Origin: an uncultured Lachnospiraceae bacterium
GTDB taxonomy: Bacteria; Bacillota; Clostridia; Lachnospirales; Lachnospiraceae
Direction of reading: 5' to 3'
DNA: 14,858 nt
Assembly: GCA_947177465.1 (NCBI GenBank)
Contig: CAMWUP010000019.1
Span: forward strand, 1-14,858
The translations under genes were made by a program, and so were the position numbers. Of the stretch, positions 7,526-14,788 are shown one piece after another. Within the stretch, counting starts at the first letter, position 1, and every line of letters begins with the position of its first letter. The notes beneath the pieces were generated by a model. That model made no database searches. It was not told the DNA's origin and saw only the letters and a list, made by a program, of their open reading frames with translations.

Positions 7526-8086
7526 ATGAGCAGGATAGCAGTATTTTTGGCAGCGGGATTTGAGGAAATTGAGGCGCTTACGGTGGTGGATTTATGCCGC
7601 AGGGCAGGAATCGAAGCGCTTACGGCGGCTGTCACAATGGAGGACGGTGAAGCCTGTTGTGTGACAGGCTCCCACAACATTACAGTGAAGGCGGATGTGG
7701 CTTTTGAGGAAGTGGACTTTGACGGACTGGACATGATAGTATTGCCCGGGGGTATGCCCGGAACCCGAAATCTGGAGGCATATGCGCCGCTTATGCAGAA
7801 ACTGGATGCATTTTATAAGGAGGGCAAATGCATCAGCGCTATCTGTGCGGCTCCCAGTATATTTGGGCACAGGGGATATCTGGAGGGCAGGAATGCTTGT
7901 GCCTATCCCGGCTTTGAAAAAGAACTTGTCGGCGCGAAGGTAAGCGTCAATCCGGTTGAGATTTCTGAACATGTCACCACATCGAGAGGACTGGGAACGG
8001 CGATTCCCTTTGCCCTCGCCATTGTGGAACGCTTCTGCGGCAGCGAAAAGGCGGAAGAACTGGCAAAGAGTGTGGTTTATAAGTAA
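7526..8086 (+). CDS. DJ-1/PfpI (ThiJ/YajL-like) family protein
   Basis: A 186-residue cytoplasmic protein of the DJ-1 branch of the DJ-1/PfpI superfamily. The nucleophile-elbow cysteine is C107 in SAICAAP. The conserved Glu that lowers its pKa is E16 in GFEEIEAL. IVLPGGMPGT (71-80) supplies the oxyanion-side glycines, and TTSRGLGTAIPFALAIVE near the C-terminus is the typical closing signature. Relatives are reported as redox-sensitive chaperones or glyoxalase III/deglycase-type enzymes acting on methylglyoxal adducts. Which of these applies cannot be decided here. Ribosome binding site GGAGG (7511-7515) with a second purine-rich block AGGAAGG precedes ATG 7526. Its TAA overlaps the ATG of the next gene (TAATG at 8084-8088), so the lipoprotein is probably translated by reinitiation. 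Confidence 0.93.
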   Translation: MSRIAVFLAAGFEEIEALTVVDLCRRAGIEALTAAVTMEDGEACCVTGSHNITVKADVAFEEVDFDGLDMIVLPGGMPGTRNLEAYAPLMQKLDAFYKEGKCISAICAAPSIFGHRGYLEGRNACAYPGFEKELVGAKVSVNPVEISEHVTTSRGLGTAIPFALAIVERFCGSEKAEELAKSVVYK

Positions 8087-8460
8087 TGAAAATATTTATG
8101 TTGTTTTGTGCCATAATTCTGCTTTTGACGGGGTGCGCAAATACCATTCAGGCGGATGGCATTGCCAATAAGACCTATTTATATGAGAAAGAAGGATTTG
8201 GGGGAGATTTCACAATCCAGATAAAAAGCGACGGCACATTTTTCTATTATGAAGGAGAACTGAGCAGCTATATCGGAGCGGGAGAATGGAAGCTGGATGG
8301 AAATACCCTGATGCTGCAGGACACTGCCATAGAAGACCATTCACGCATCAATTATTTTAAGGTAGATGGAGATGCTATCGTCTTCCAATCGGAAGGCTCT
8401 GATAATTTTATCTACATTAAAGTTTCAGAAGGAGAAAATTTTCTGCCAATTGAAAATTGA
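8086..8460 (+). CDS. Small putative lipoprotein
   Basis: A 124-residue protein. The first 17 residues form a short lipoprotein signal: one Lys, a hydrophobic core and the lipobox LLTGC with the lipid-carrying cysteine at 17. The mature part is about 107 residues and looks all-beta: a strand with FTIQIKSDGTFFYYEG, then GAGEWKLDGNTLMLQD, then ending in an acidic tail. A GTF…G.W…G..L.L pattern like this occurs in many small Gram-positive lipoproteins of lipocalin/META-like shape and unknown role. It would be anchored on the outer face of the membrane. It overlaps the DJ-1 gene by one base and has no ribosome binding site of its own apart from purines in the end of that gene, so the pair is translationally coupled. 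No function can be assigned. Confidence 0.82.
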   Translation: MKIFMLFCAIILLLTGCANTIQADGIANKTYLYEKEGFGGDFTIQIKSDGTFFYYEGELSSYIGAGEWKLDGNTLMLQDTAIEDHSRINYFKVDGDAIVFQSEGSDNFIYIKVSEGENFLPIEN

Positions 8461-8465
8461 TTTGT

Positions 8466-8559
8466 CTTTTTGCAGCGTTCTGTTGAAAGTAGAGCCGATA
8501 CCTGTGCAGACGCGCTTCCGCCCGGGTATAGCTCTACTTTCAGCGTCACTTGCAAAAAG
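8466..8559. repeat. Long imperfect inverted repeat (94 bp)
   Basis: The outer arms CTTTTTGCA (8466-8474) and TGCAAAAAG (8551-8559) are a perfect 9-bp inverted repeat. The inner arms TGAAAGTAGAGC (8484-8495) and GCTCTACTTTCA (8531-8542) are a perfect 12-bp inverted repeat, followed inward by ATACC/GGTAT. The ~24-base centre is GC-rich. It starts right after the lipoprotein stop codon and is not followed by a T tract, so it is not an ordinary terminator. It may be a mobile palindromic unit (REP/MITE-like) or an RNA-stabilising 3' hairpin. Confidence 0.75.
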
Positions 8560-8607
8560 CAATCTCTGATACAAGACCAAAGAACTTCAGAACTACAGTC
8601 AATACCA

Positions 8608-8636
8608 TTGACAAGTCTTCTCAATTACAATAAAAT
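8608..8636 (+). promoter_or_regulatory. Promoter of the Rpn-family gene
   Basis: A perfect TTGACA (8608-8613), 17 bp, TAAAAT (8631-8636). It lies about 100 bp before the start codon, leaving a long leader that contains a small hairpin GGCTG-TAT-CAGCC (8674-8686). Confidence 0.65.
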
Positions 8637-8737
8637 ATTATCATCTGAATCAATCTAAATTTCCAAACATTTCGGCTGTATCAGCCCAATTTCAGTATTG
8701 CAGTAATAACCGAAAAAATTTATAATGGAGGTAGTGA

Positions 8738-9622
8738 ATGAAAAACAAAAGAGGAAAAGTAAGCAGAACCTACAAAGACCGCTTATTTAAGCTGATTTTT
8801 AAGGAGAAGAAAGACCTGATGCAGCTTTATAACGCGATTAACAACACGTATTATGACAATCCCAATGAGATTGAGGTGAATACCATAGAAGATGTCGTAT
8901 ATATGGGAATGAAAAATGATGTCTCATTTTTGATTAAAGATGTTTTGAATCTCTATGAACATCAGAGCACATACAGTCCCAATCTTCCCTTAAGAGGATT
9001 ATTTTATTTCACGGATTTGTATCGGAAAATGACGGAGGGTGACAGAGATATTTACAGCAGTAAGCAGATACAGCTTCCTTTTCCACAGTTTGTTGTATTT
9101 TATAACGGCATGAAAGAAGAGCCAGAGCGTCAGATATTATATCTACATGAGGCGTTTTCAAAAGAGAGTGACTGGGGAAAGGCGGCTTTGGACTGCCGTA
9201 CCATTGTGCTAAATATTAATCTTGGGCACAATAAGGCAATCATGCAGAAGTGCCGCAAACTGGAAGAATACGCTATCTTTATTGGAAAAATAAGGGAGTA
9301 TACAAACCAGAAATTTTCGATGGAAGCAGCGATAGACAGGGCAGTGGATGAGTGTATTGAAAATGGTGTATTAGAAGATATACTGCGAAAAAACCGTGAG
9401 GAGGTATGTTCTATGTTGTTGACAGAATATAATGAGCAGCACCATATCGAAAGTGAGAGAGAGATAGCGAAAGAAGAAGGAATGAGGGAGGGACAGGAGC
9501 AGGAGCAGCGCCGGCTGCGTGCTTTGATTGCAAAAATGACAGAGGCAGGTGAAACAGAAAAATTAATTTATCTTGCAGAACCGGATTTTTTACAGGATAT
9601 GTTCCAAAAGTATCATCTATAA
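8738..9622 (+). CDS. Rpn family PD-(D/E)XK nuclease / putative transposase protein
   Basis: A 294-residue protein of the Rpn (recombination-promoting nuclease, YhgA-like) group. The N-terminal signature TYKDRLFKLIF (11-21) is typical. The PD-(D/E)XK metal-binding core is seen as D61 in NDVSFLI and E74-x-Q76 in LNLYEHQS, the variant with Gln replacing the usual Lys. The middle holds FPQFVVFYNG (about 115-124), another family motif. The C-terminal third is highly charged (ESEREIAKEEGMREGQEQEQRR) and probably helical, as in relatives. E. coli Rpn proteins are DNA endonucleases that promote RecA-independent recombination. Lachnospiraceae often carry many copies of this family. Ribosome binding site GGAGG (8727-8731) is six bases before ATG 8738. 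It stands alone between the inverted repeat and a methyltransferase gene. Confidence 0.88.
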   Translation: MKNKRGKVSRTYKDRLFKLIFKEKKDLMQLYNAINNTYYDNPNEIEVNTIEDVVYMGMKNDVSFLIKDVLNLYEHQSTYSPNLPLRGLFYFTDLYRKMTEGDRDIYSSKQIQLPFPQFVVFYNGMKEEPERQILYLHEAFSKESDWGKAALDCRTIVLNINLGHNKAIMQKCRKLEEYAIFIGKIREYTNQKFSMEAAIDRAVDECIENGVLEDILRKNREEVCSMLLTEYNEQHHIESEREIAKEEGMREGQEQEQRRLRALIAKMTEAGETEKLIYLAEPDFLQDMFQKYHL

Positions 9623-9678
9623 CTTTTTGCAGCGGGCGGGGCGTTTATATAAAATCAAGGAGAGGATTGCAGCGAATT

Positions 9679-10455
9679 ATGATGAGTACAGTTTCTTTTG
9701 ATTACAAGCGTATAGCGGAGGGGTATGCGAAGGACAGGCCGTTTCTGCATGGGCAGGTTATGGAGCGGCTGACAAATAAGCTGCAGAGGCGTTATAAAAA
9801 TGGTCTGGATGTGGGATGTGGCGCCGGTTTGTCTACCAAGGCGCTGCGGCAGGTCTGCGACAGGGTGACGGGCACGGATATATCAGAAGAGATGGTGCGG
9901 GCGGCGTCGGCATTGTATAGGGAACCGGAATATGCTTTTGTGCAGGCAGGCGCAGAGGAAATTGTGGCGCCGCCTGATACGTATGATATTGTGACGGCAG
10001 CAGGCGTTATCAACTGGATTGATGAAAAAAAATTCCTTCCCCAAATGGCGGGCATCATGAAAAAGGGAGGGATTTTGCTGGTATATGACTTCTGGATATC
10101 GGGCAGAATAGTTGGGAAGCCTGCTTTTACAGAATGGTATGAAAAAGAATATCTAAATCAGTTTCCCAAGCCGCCCCGTAAGGAGAGGGTATGGACGAAG
10201 GAGGACACAGAAGCTTTTCATTTTGAATTGCTCTGTCAGGAAACGTATTCCATGGAATGGGAAATGTCCATGGAGCAGTTTGTCCGCTTTATGCTGCTGC
10301 AGTCCAATGTGATAGCCCAGGTGGAGGAAAAGGGGAGGGATATTGAGGAGGTACAGCAGTATTTTGAGGAGAGCGTGCAGCCCTATTTTGTGTCCGCTGC
10401 AAAAGAAAAACTGATATTTAACGGTTATAGCTGGTATCTGAGATTAAAAGGCTGA
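9679..10455 (+). CDS. Class I SAM-dependent methyltransferase
   Basis: A protein of about 258 residues with a Methyltransf_11/25-type Rossmann domain. Motif I is LDVGCGAG (43-50), the acidic residue that binds the ribose is D67 in GTDISEEM, and motif post-I/II is AEEIVAPPDTYDIVTAAG (92-109), followed by INWID. The C-terminal part (FEL…MEWEMSMEQFVRFMLLQSN) is a helical cap that probably selects the substrate, which is unknown. The start is uncertain. TTG 9667 is only one base after the AAGGAGAGG (9657-9665), too close, so I prefer ATG 9679; ATG 9682 is also possible. No clear promoter is seen in the 44-bp gap after the Rpn gene, so it may be read from that gene's promoter. Confidence 0.85.
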   Translation: MMSTVSFDYKRIAEGYAKDRPFLHGQVMERLTNKLQRRYKNGLDVGCGAGLSTKALRQVCDRVTGTDISEEMVRAASALYREPEYAFVQAGAEEIVAPPDTYDIVTAAGVINWIDEKKFLPQMAGIMKKGGILLVYDFWISGRIVGKPAFTEWYEKEYLNQFPKPPRKERVWTKEDTEAFHFELLCQETYSMEWEMSMEQFVRFMLLQSNVIAQVEEKGRDIEEVQQYFEESVQPYFVSAAKEKLIFNGYSWYLRLKG

Positions 10456-10527
10456 AACAAAAAGCCACTGAGACGAGCATGGGTATGGCAAAAACGGAAA
10501 TAGTGACGGCGAAGGAGAAAGCTTTTT

Positions 10528-11253
10528 ATGTATCGAATAGCGTTATGCGATGATGTGGAAGCGGAATTGGACAGGGTAGAAGAACTGCTGGTGGAGTATG
10601 AGAGAGAAAAAGCAAGCCAGAAGTACAGAATAGAAAGGTTTCAAAGTGCGGAAGCGCTGCTTGCGGCAATCGAGGAGCGGCAGGAAACGCCTGATATTCT
10701 GCTTCTGGATATTTTTATGTCAGGTAAGACAGGCTTGGAGGCGGCAGAGGAAATGAGAAAACGCGGTGTGAAAGCGCCGCTTGTTTTCCTGACGACATCA
10801 TCGGAATATGCGCTGGAGGCTTATGAGGTTGATGCGCTGCAGTACATTGTAAAACCTGTAGTAAAGGAGAAATTTTTTCATGCCATGGACATTGCCTTTC
10901 AGTCCCTTCAGAAAAAGAGGGATGATTTTATCATTATCAAGGTGGCGGGCGGCAGCCGCCAGATAAACCTGAATTCGATTATCTATTGTGAGACGCAGAA
11001 AAACTATCAGATGCTGCATTTGGCGGATGGAGATTTAAAGGTCAGAATGACGGGCGGCGAACTGTATGGAATGTTGGAAGGATTTCCACAGTTCTGCAGA
11101 TGCGGCAGTTCTTTTATTTTGAACCTGGGGCATATCGTTGCGGTAGACAGGGAAGAAATCAGTATGGATGACGGAAGCAGAATTTATGTGCCGAGAAACA
11201 AGTCGGCGGAATTGCGGAAAATATATTTCTCTTATTACTTTGAAATGGAATGA
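10528..11253 (+). CDS. LytTR family response regulator (AgrA-like)
   Basis: A 241-residue two-component regulator. The receiver domain (about 1-125) has the acidic pair D8/D9, phosphoacceptor D61 in LLLDIFM, T89/T90 in FLTTS and K109 in YIVKP, so it looks phosphorylatable. The C-terminal LytTR DNA-binding domain (about 135-238) has IIIKVAGGSRQINLNSIIYCETQ and the later FCRCGSSFILNLGHI, the family's signatures. LytTR proteins bind two direct repeats on one face of DNA two helical turns apart. Such pairs are present at 11271-11304 and 14681-14714. Ribosome binding site AAGGAG (10512-10517) lies ten bases before ATG 10528. Its own upstream gap (10456-10527) has no such box. Its expected kinase partner is at 13371. 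Confidence 0.94.
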   Translation: MYRIALCDDVEAELDRVEELLVEYEREKASQKYRIERFQSAEALLAAIEERQETPDILLLDIFMSGKTGLEAAEEMRKRGVKAPLVFLTTSSEYALEAYEVDALQYIVKPVVKEKFFHAMDIAFQSLQKKRDDFIIIKVAGGSRQINLNSIIYCETQKNYQMLHLADGDLKVRMTGGELYGMLEGFPQFCRCGSSFILNLGHIVAVDREEISMDDGSRIYVPRNKSAELRKIYFSYYFEME

Positions 11254-11270
11254 AGAAAGATGATGATACA

Positions 11271-11334
11271 AAATATCCCACAAAAACTGCAAATTTTCCC
11301 ATATAGAGAAATTTTTATGAAATAGTGTTAAGAT
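11271..11334 (+). promoter_or_regulatory. Predicted LytTR-activated promoter of the chemoreceptor-kinase operon
   Basis: Two direct repeats, AATATCCCA (11272-11280) and TTTTCCCAT (11294-11302), have their TCCCA cores exactly 21 bp apart (11276, 11297). A -10-like TAAGAT (11329-11334) lies 27 bp after the second core, with only a poor -35 (GAGAAA, 11306-11311). That fits a promoter needing an activator bound just upstream. The same arrangement recurs at 14681-14746. Confidence 0.65.
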
Positions 11335-11366
11335 AGAGGAGGAATAAAAAAGCGAGGTGTAAAGGT

Positions 11367-13367
11367 ATGGGACGAACGATAAAGGGGAGACTGACCATCA
11401 GCGTTATTTTCATTGTAGTGGCAAGTATTCTGCTGACTACAGCGGGTATTGTCGCGGTGGCGGGTAAGCGTATGATTCAGGATCAGACAGAGGCGCTGCA
11501 GCTCAATGCAGAGAAATACGCGGAAGAAATCAACACATGGATAGAAAACGAAAAAATGCTGGCGGAGGGGACTGCGAACAGTATTGAGGCGGCAGGGAGC
11601 ATTGACATAAGCTTTATACAGGCAGCGGTTGATACCCATGCGGCCGGCAGAGCAGAGCTTTTAAATCTGTACTGCGGCACGAAGGACAGCGGTTTTTTTC
11701 AGTCAAACAGGGAGGCGGCGATACCGGAGGGCTATGACCCTGTGCAGCGTGGCTGGTATCAACAGGCGGCGGAAGCAGGAAAAACCATAGTGACGGACCC
11801 TTACTGGGATGTGATTACCAATCAGATGTGTACCACCATTGCTTCGCCGGTTTACATAGATGGAGAGCTGAAGGCTGTTATTGGTCTTGATGTGACATTG
11901 GGAACTGTGACGGATTTGACGCAAAGCATAGGTTTTGCAGAGGGCGTATATGGTTTTCTTGTTGACAGCAGCGGGCATTATGTGGCGCACAGAAACAAGG
12001 ATTATGAGCCAACGGAGACGACGGCGGTGGCGGTTACGGATATTATGCCCGGTTTAGAAGCTTTGCTTGGAGGTGAAAATGACAGTGTGATAAAGCTTGC
12101 GGATTATGACAGTAAGACATGCTATTTTGCGGCGGAACAGATTGCGGGAAGCGGCTGGACGCTGGGTGTGGCGGCGCCGACGGCAAACGTAAGCAAGCCG
12201 CTGGCGGTCATGATTATGGTGGCGGCAGTGATAGCGCTTTTTGTCATTGTGGTGGTGGCTGCATTTATGGCTGGTATTATCGGCAGGATGCTGGCGCCGG
12301 TGCAGATGCTGAAGCAGTTTGCCTCCGGCGACTTTTCGGAAAATGCGGTAAGCCAGAAGGGGATTCCCAAAGAATACAAAAATGAGACAGAGCAAATCAG
12401 AACGGCAACTGCGGAGGTAAAACAGCAGATTCGGGGCATTATCTTAAACACGAAACAGGAAGCGGAGGGTATCAATACGATTGCGGATGATACTTCCGAC
12501 AAAATGACAGTGCTTTCACAGGATATTCAAGATATTGCGGCCTCCACCAGCGATGTCATGGGACAGACGCTTGAGGCGGGCAGGCTGGCGGAAAGCATAA
12601 GAAACACAGGCGAAGTACTTGGCTCTATCATACAGAATGTGGCGGGAAAAGCAGGCGAAGCGGCGGGACAGTCAAGTGATATTATGAGTAGGGCAAAGAA
12701 GCAGTATGAGACTTCTGAAGCCTCGGGCAGGGAGGCAGTTGCGCTTTATCAGAGGACAAGGCAGGAGCTGGAGAGTGCGATTGCGGACAGCCAGAAGGTG
12801 CGTGAAATCGATACTTTTGCGGAGGAAATTCTTTCCATTAGTTCACAGACCAATCTTTTGGCGCTGAATGCATCCATAGAGGCTGCAAGAGCCGGTGATG
12901 CCGGCAAGGGATTTGCAGTTGTCGCAGAAGAAATCCGCAGTCTGGCGGACAATTCCAGACAGGCAGTGGACAAAATCCGTCAGGTGACGGACGAAGTGGT
13001 GCAGAATGTATCTTCCTTGTCCAATAGCTCCACCAAGCTGCTTGATTTTATGAATGGAAAGGTTATGGAGGATTACAGGGGAATGACGGAGCTTGCCAGA
13101 ATGTATGAGCAGGATGCGGCGTTCTATAGTGATATTTCAGGAGAACTGGGGGCAGCCTCCTCAGAGATGCGGGCGAGTATGGAGGAAATCAAAGAATCTA
13201 TAAATAATATTACGGCACTTGTGGAAAAGATTACCGGACATATACAGGGAATGGAGCAGTCAGCGGATAATTCCAACGAAAATGCCAAAGCGGTTTTAGG
13301 GCAGATGCAGGAGTTGTTCAGGCTGAGCGAGCTTCTCAACCGGACGGTTGCTTCCTTTAAGGTGTGA
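11367..13367 (+). CDS. Methyl-accepting chemotaxis protein with dCache sensor domain
   Basis: A 666-residue transmembrane chemoreceptor. Helix 1 is at about 11-32, an extracellular dCache domain at 33-275, helix 2 at 279-306, a HAMP-like linker follows (PVQMLKQFASGDF), and a cytoplasmic four-helix signalling rod has its tip at SSQTNLLALNASIEAARAGD (492-511), the CheA/CheW contact. In the membrane-distal Cache pocket the residues Y123, R128, W130, Y146, D148 and D175 keep the order and spacing of the known amino-acid-binding dCache motif, so an amino acid or similar amine ligand is likely. Ribosome binding site GAGGTG (11354-11359) precedes ATG 11367. It is placed inside a LytTR two-component cluster and is only 3 bp ahead of the kinase gene, so the two are co-translated. 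Confidence 0.94.
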   Translation: MGRTIKGRLTISVIFIVVASILLTTAGIVAVAGKRMIQDQTEALQLNAEKYAEEINTWIENEKMLAEGTANSIEAAGSIDISFIQAAVDTHAAGRAELLNLYCGTKDSGFFQSNREAAIPEGYDPVQRGWYQQAAEAGKTIVTDPYWDVITNQMCTTIASPVYIDGELKAVIGLDVTLGTVTDLTQSIGFAEGVYGFLVDSSGHYVAHRNKDYEPTETTAVAVTDIMPGLEALLGGENDSVIKLADYDSKTCYFAAEQIAGSGWTLGVAAPTANVSKPLAVMIMVAAVIALFVIVVVAAFMAGIIGRMLAPVQMLKQFASGDFSENAVSQKGIPKEYKNETEQIRTATAEVKQQIRGIILNTKQEAEGINTIADDTSDKMTVLSQDIQDIAASTSDVMGQTLEAGRLAESIRNTGEVLGSIIQNVAGKAGEAAGQSSDIMSRAKKQYETSEASGREAVALYQRTRQELESAIADSQKVREIDTFAEEILSISSQTNLLALNASIEAARAGDAGKGFAVVAEEIRSLADNSRQAVDKIRQVTDEVVQNVSSLSNSSTKLLDFMNGKVMEDYRGMTELARMYEQDAAFYSDISGELGAASSEMRASMEEIKESINNITALVEKITGHIQGMEQSADNSNENAKAVLGQMQELFRLSELLNRTVASFKV

Positions 13368-13370
13368 TAT

Positions 13371-14681
13371 ATGTTAGGCGGTTCATTTGCGATTGCGTTT
13401 TTGCGCAATGGTATTGGCGCGGCGCTTATGATGACGGTGTTTCTGCTGCTGGACCATCCGAGGCTTTCCATGAAAAAAGCAATCGGGTGTTATGCAGCGT
13501 ACTGGGTGGTTATTGTAATCTCTTTCAGTGTCTGGTATGCGCTAAGCAATGAAAATTATATTCGTTTTTCCGGAATCGCGGCAGTATTTACCTGCGGTAT
13601 TTTTTGCACGTTGATGAGCAGTGAAACCATATACCTTTCTTTATACAGGGTGGCGCTTGGGTTTTATCTGCTTTCTGTGACGGTATTCTGCGGCGTTGAT
13701 GCGGCGCGCATGTGGTTTCATGACAATATGTGGGTGGATATCGGTATCCGGATGCTGCTTGCTGCAGCGAGTATCGTATTCATTGCAAAGAAGATTCGAA
13801 AGAGTTTTTGGGAGGGAATCGACTTTTTGCGGGAGGAAATGGATTTGTTCAGCTCGGCAGCCTTGCTTGTATTGGTTCCGTGCGCTTCCCTTATGGTTTA
13901 TCTGCCGGGTGTGCAGCCCTTTTCTGTGTTCAATGCCGTGCGGATTATGGTTCTTTTATTTATGGCGGGGCTGATACAGTATATGGTATTCCAGATATAT
14001 CTGCATCGGGGAAAGGCGCATCGCTATCAGGTAGAAAAAGAATTGCTGGAAATGAACGAGCAGCTTTTGCATCGCCAGATAGAGCTGGTACGGGAAACTG
14101 AACTGGAGGCGGCAAGGATTCGCCATGATATACGCCATAATTGTCTTTTAATAGAGGAATACATTAAAAATGCAGATATGGATAAGCTTCTTGCCTATGT
14201 AAGGCAATACGGGGAGGAGATGGAAAACAGGGAAACGAAGCGTATTTGCAGCAATGACACTATAAACGGCATTTTGTCCGTGTATGCAAGGCAGGCAGGG
14301 GAGCAGAAGATTCCGGTAGAACTGTATGTAAAGATAGAAGACAATATTGCCATTCGTGACATCGATTTGGTGGCAATACTGGCGAATGTTTTTGAAAATG
14401 CCATAAACGGGTGTCTGAGGTCGGGAGAGCAGGACAGGTGGATTCAGCTTTCTGTCACGCAGAAGGAGAATAAAATTGCGGTGCAGTGCAAAAATACCTG
14501 CGCGTCGGATGTGAAATTTTATAAGGGGATGCCAAAATCGGATACCGGCGGTGGGATGGGAGCGTTTAGTATCGTGAAGGTGGCGTCCTATTACAACGGC
14601 GAGGCAGATTTTGCAGTAGAGGGTAATCTTTTTATAACGAGAATCCTTTTAAATCTTCCGTCTTACCAGAAGCAGAAATAA
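13371..14681 (+). CDS. GHKL sensor histidine kinase (AgrC-like, HPK10)
   Basis: A 436-residue membrane kinase and the likely partner of the LytTR regulator at 10528. The first ~212 residues contain about six hydrophobic helices and no recognisable extracellular domain, as in AgrC-type kinases. A coiled coil (about 218-250) leads to the phosphoacceptor region ARIRHDIRHN (248-257), where H252 aligns with the RHD motif of AgrC. H256 is a second histidine. The ATP-binding domain has the N box LANVFENAINGC (337-348, N339 and N343) and G box TGGGMGAFSIV (392-402). The ribosome binding site AAGGTG (13359-13364) lies inside the last codons of the chemoreceptor gene. No AgrD/AgrB-like peptide system is in the window, so the signal is unknown. 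Confidence 0.92.
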   Translation: MLGGSFAIAFLRNGIGAALMMTVFLLLDHPRLSMKKAIGCYAAYWVVIVISFSVWYALSNENYIRFSGIAAVFTCGIFCTLMSSETIYLSLYRVALGFYLLSVTVFCGVDAARMWFHDNMWVDIGIRMLLAAASIVFIAKKIRKSFWEGIDFLREEMDLFSSAALLVLVPCASLMVYLPGVQPFSVFNAVRIMVLLFMAGLIQYMVFQIYLHRGKAHRYQVEKELLEMNEQLLHRQIELVRETELEAARIRHDIRHNCLLIEEYIKNADMDKLLAYVRQYGEEMENRETKRICSNDTINGILSVYARQAGEQKIPVELYVKIEDNIAIRDIDLVAILANVFENAINGCLRSGEQDRWIQLSVTQKENKIAVQCKNTCASDVKFYKGMPKSDTGGGMGAFSIVKVASYYNGEADFAVEGNLFITRILLNLPSYQKQK

Positions 14682-14746
14682 AAATTTCCCTTGATAACCA
14701 TAAAATATCCCAAAAGGTAGAAAGATTGAAAATGGGAATATATAAT
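14681..14746 (+). promoter_or_regulatory. Second predicted LytTR-activated promoter
   Basis: Direct repeats AATTTCCCT (14683-14691) and AATATCCCA (14704-14712) have cores exactly 21 bp apart. A perfect -10 TATAAT (14741-14746) lies 28 bp after the second core, with a weak -35 TAGAAA (14718-14723) at 17 bp. An inverted copy, AATGGGAATA (14731-14740), sits between -35 and -10. It would drive the gene at 14789. Confidence 0.65.
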
Positions 14747-14788
14747 AATGACGGAGGACTGAAAAGAAATACGAGGAGTAAGAGAGTT

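Noticed and set aside
7309..7734. 141-codon minus-strand frame over the CYTH start and DJ-1 gene
   Set aside because: It overlaps two well-supported genes and their promoters, is low-complexity Ser/Leu-rich, and resembles no family.
8470..8658. Open frame of 62 codons across the long inverted repeat
   Set aside because: No ribosome binding site, odd composition, and it exists only because the hairpin lacks stops in that frame.
8721..8726. Perfect TATAAT just before the Rpn gene
   Set aside because: Transcription would start at or after the ribosome binding site (8727-8731). The TTGACA/TAAAAT promoter at 8608-8636 is more plausible.
9667..9678. TTG start for the methyltransferase
   Set aside because: It is one base from the ribosome binding site. 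ATG 9679 is at a workable distance, although the case is not closed.
10456..10527. Autoregulatory LytTR boxes before the response regulator gene
   Set aside because: No TCCCA-type core or spaced repeat is present on either strand in this gap.
12054..12502. Long minus-strand frames opposite the MCP gene
   Set aside because: Shadows of a well-supported coding frame; Ser/Ala- or His/Arg-rich antisense translations without start signals.
13368..14788. A hidden AgrD-like peptide gene near the AgrC-like kinase
   Set aside because: The gaps beside the kinase are only 3 bp and about 107 bp, the latter filled by promoter elements; no small peptide frame with a ribosome binding site is seen.
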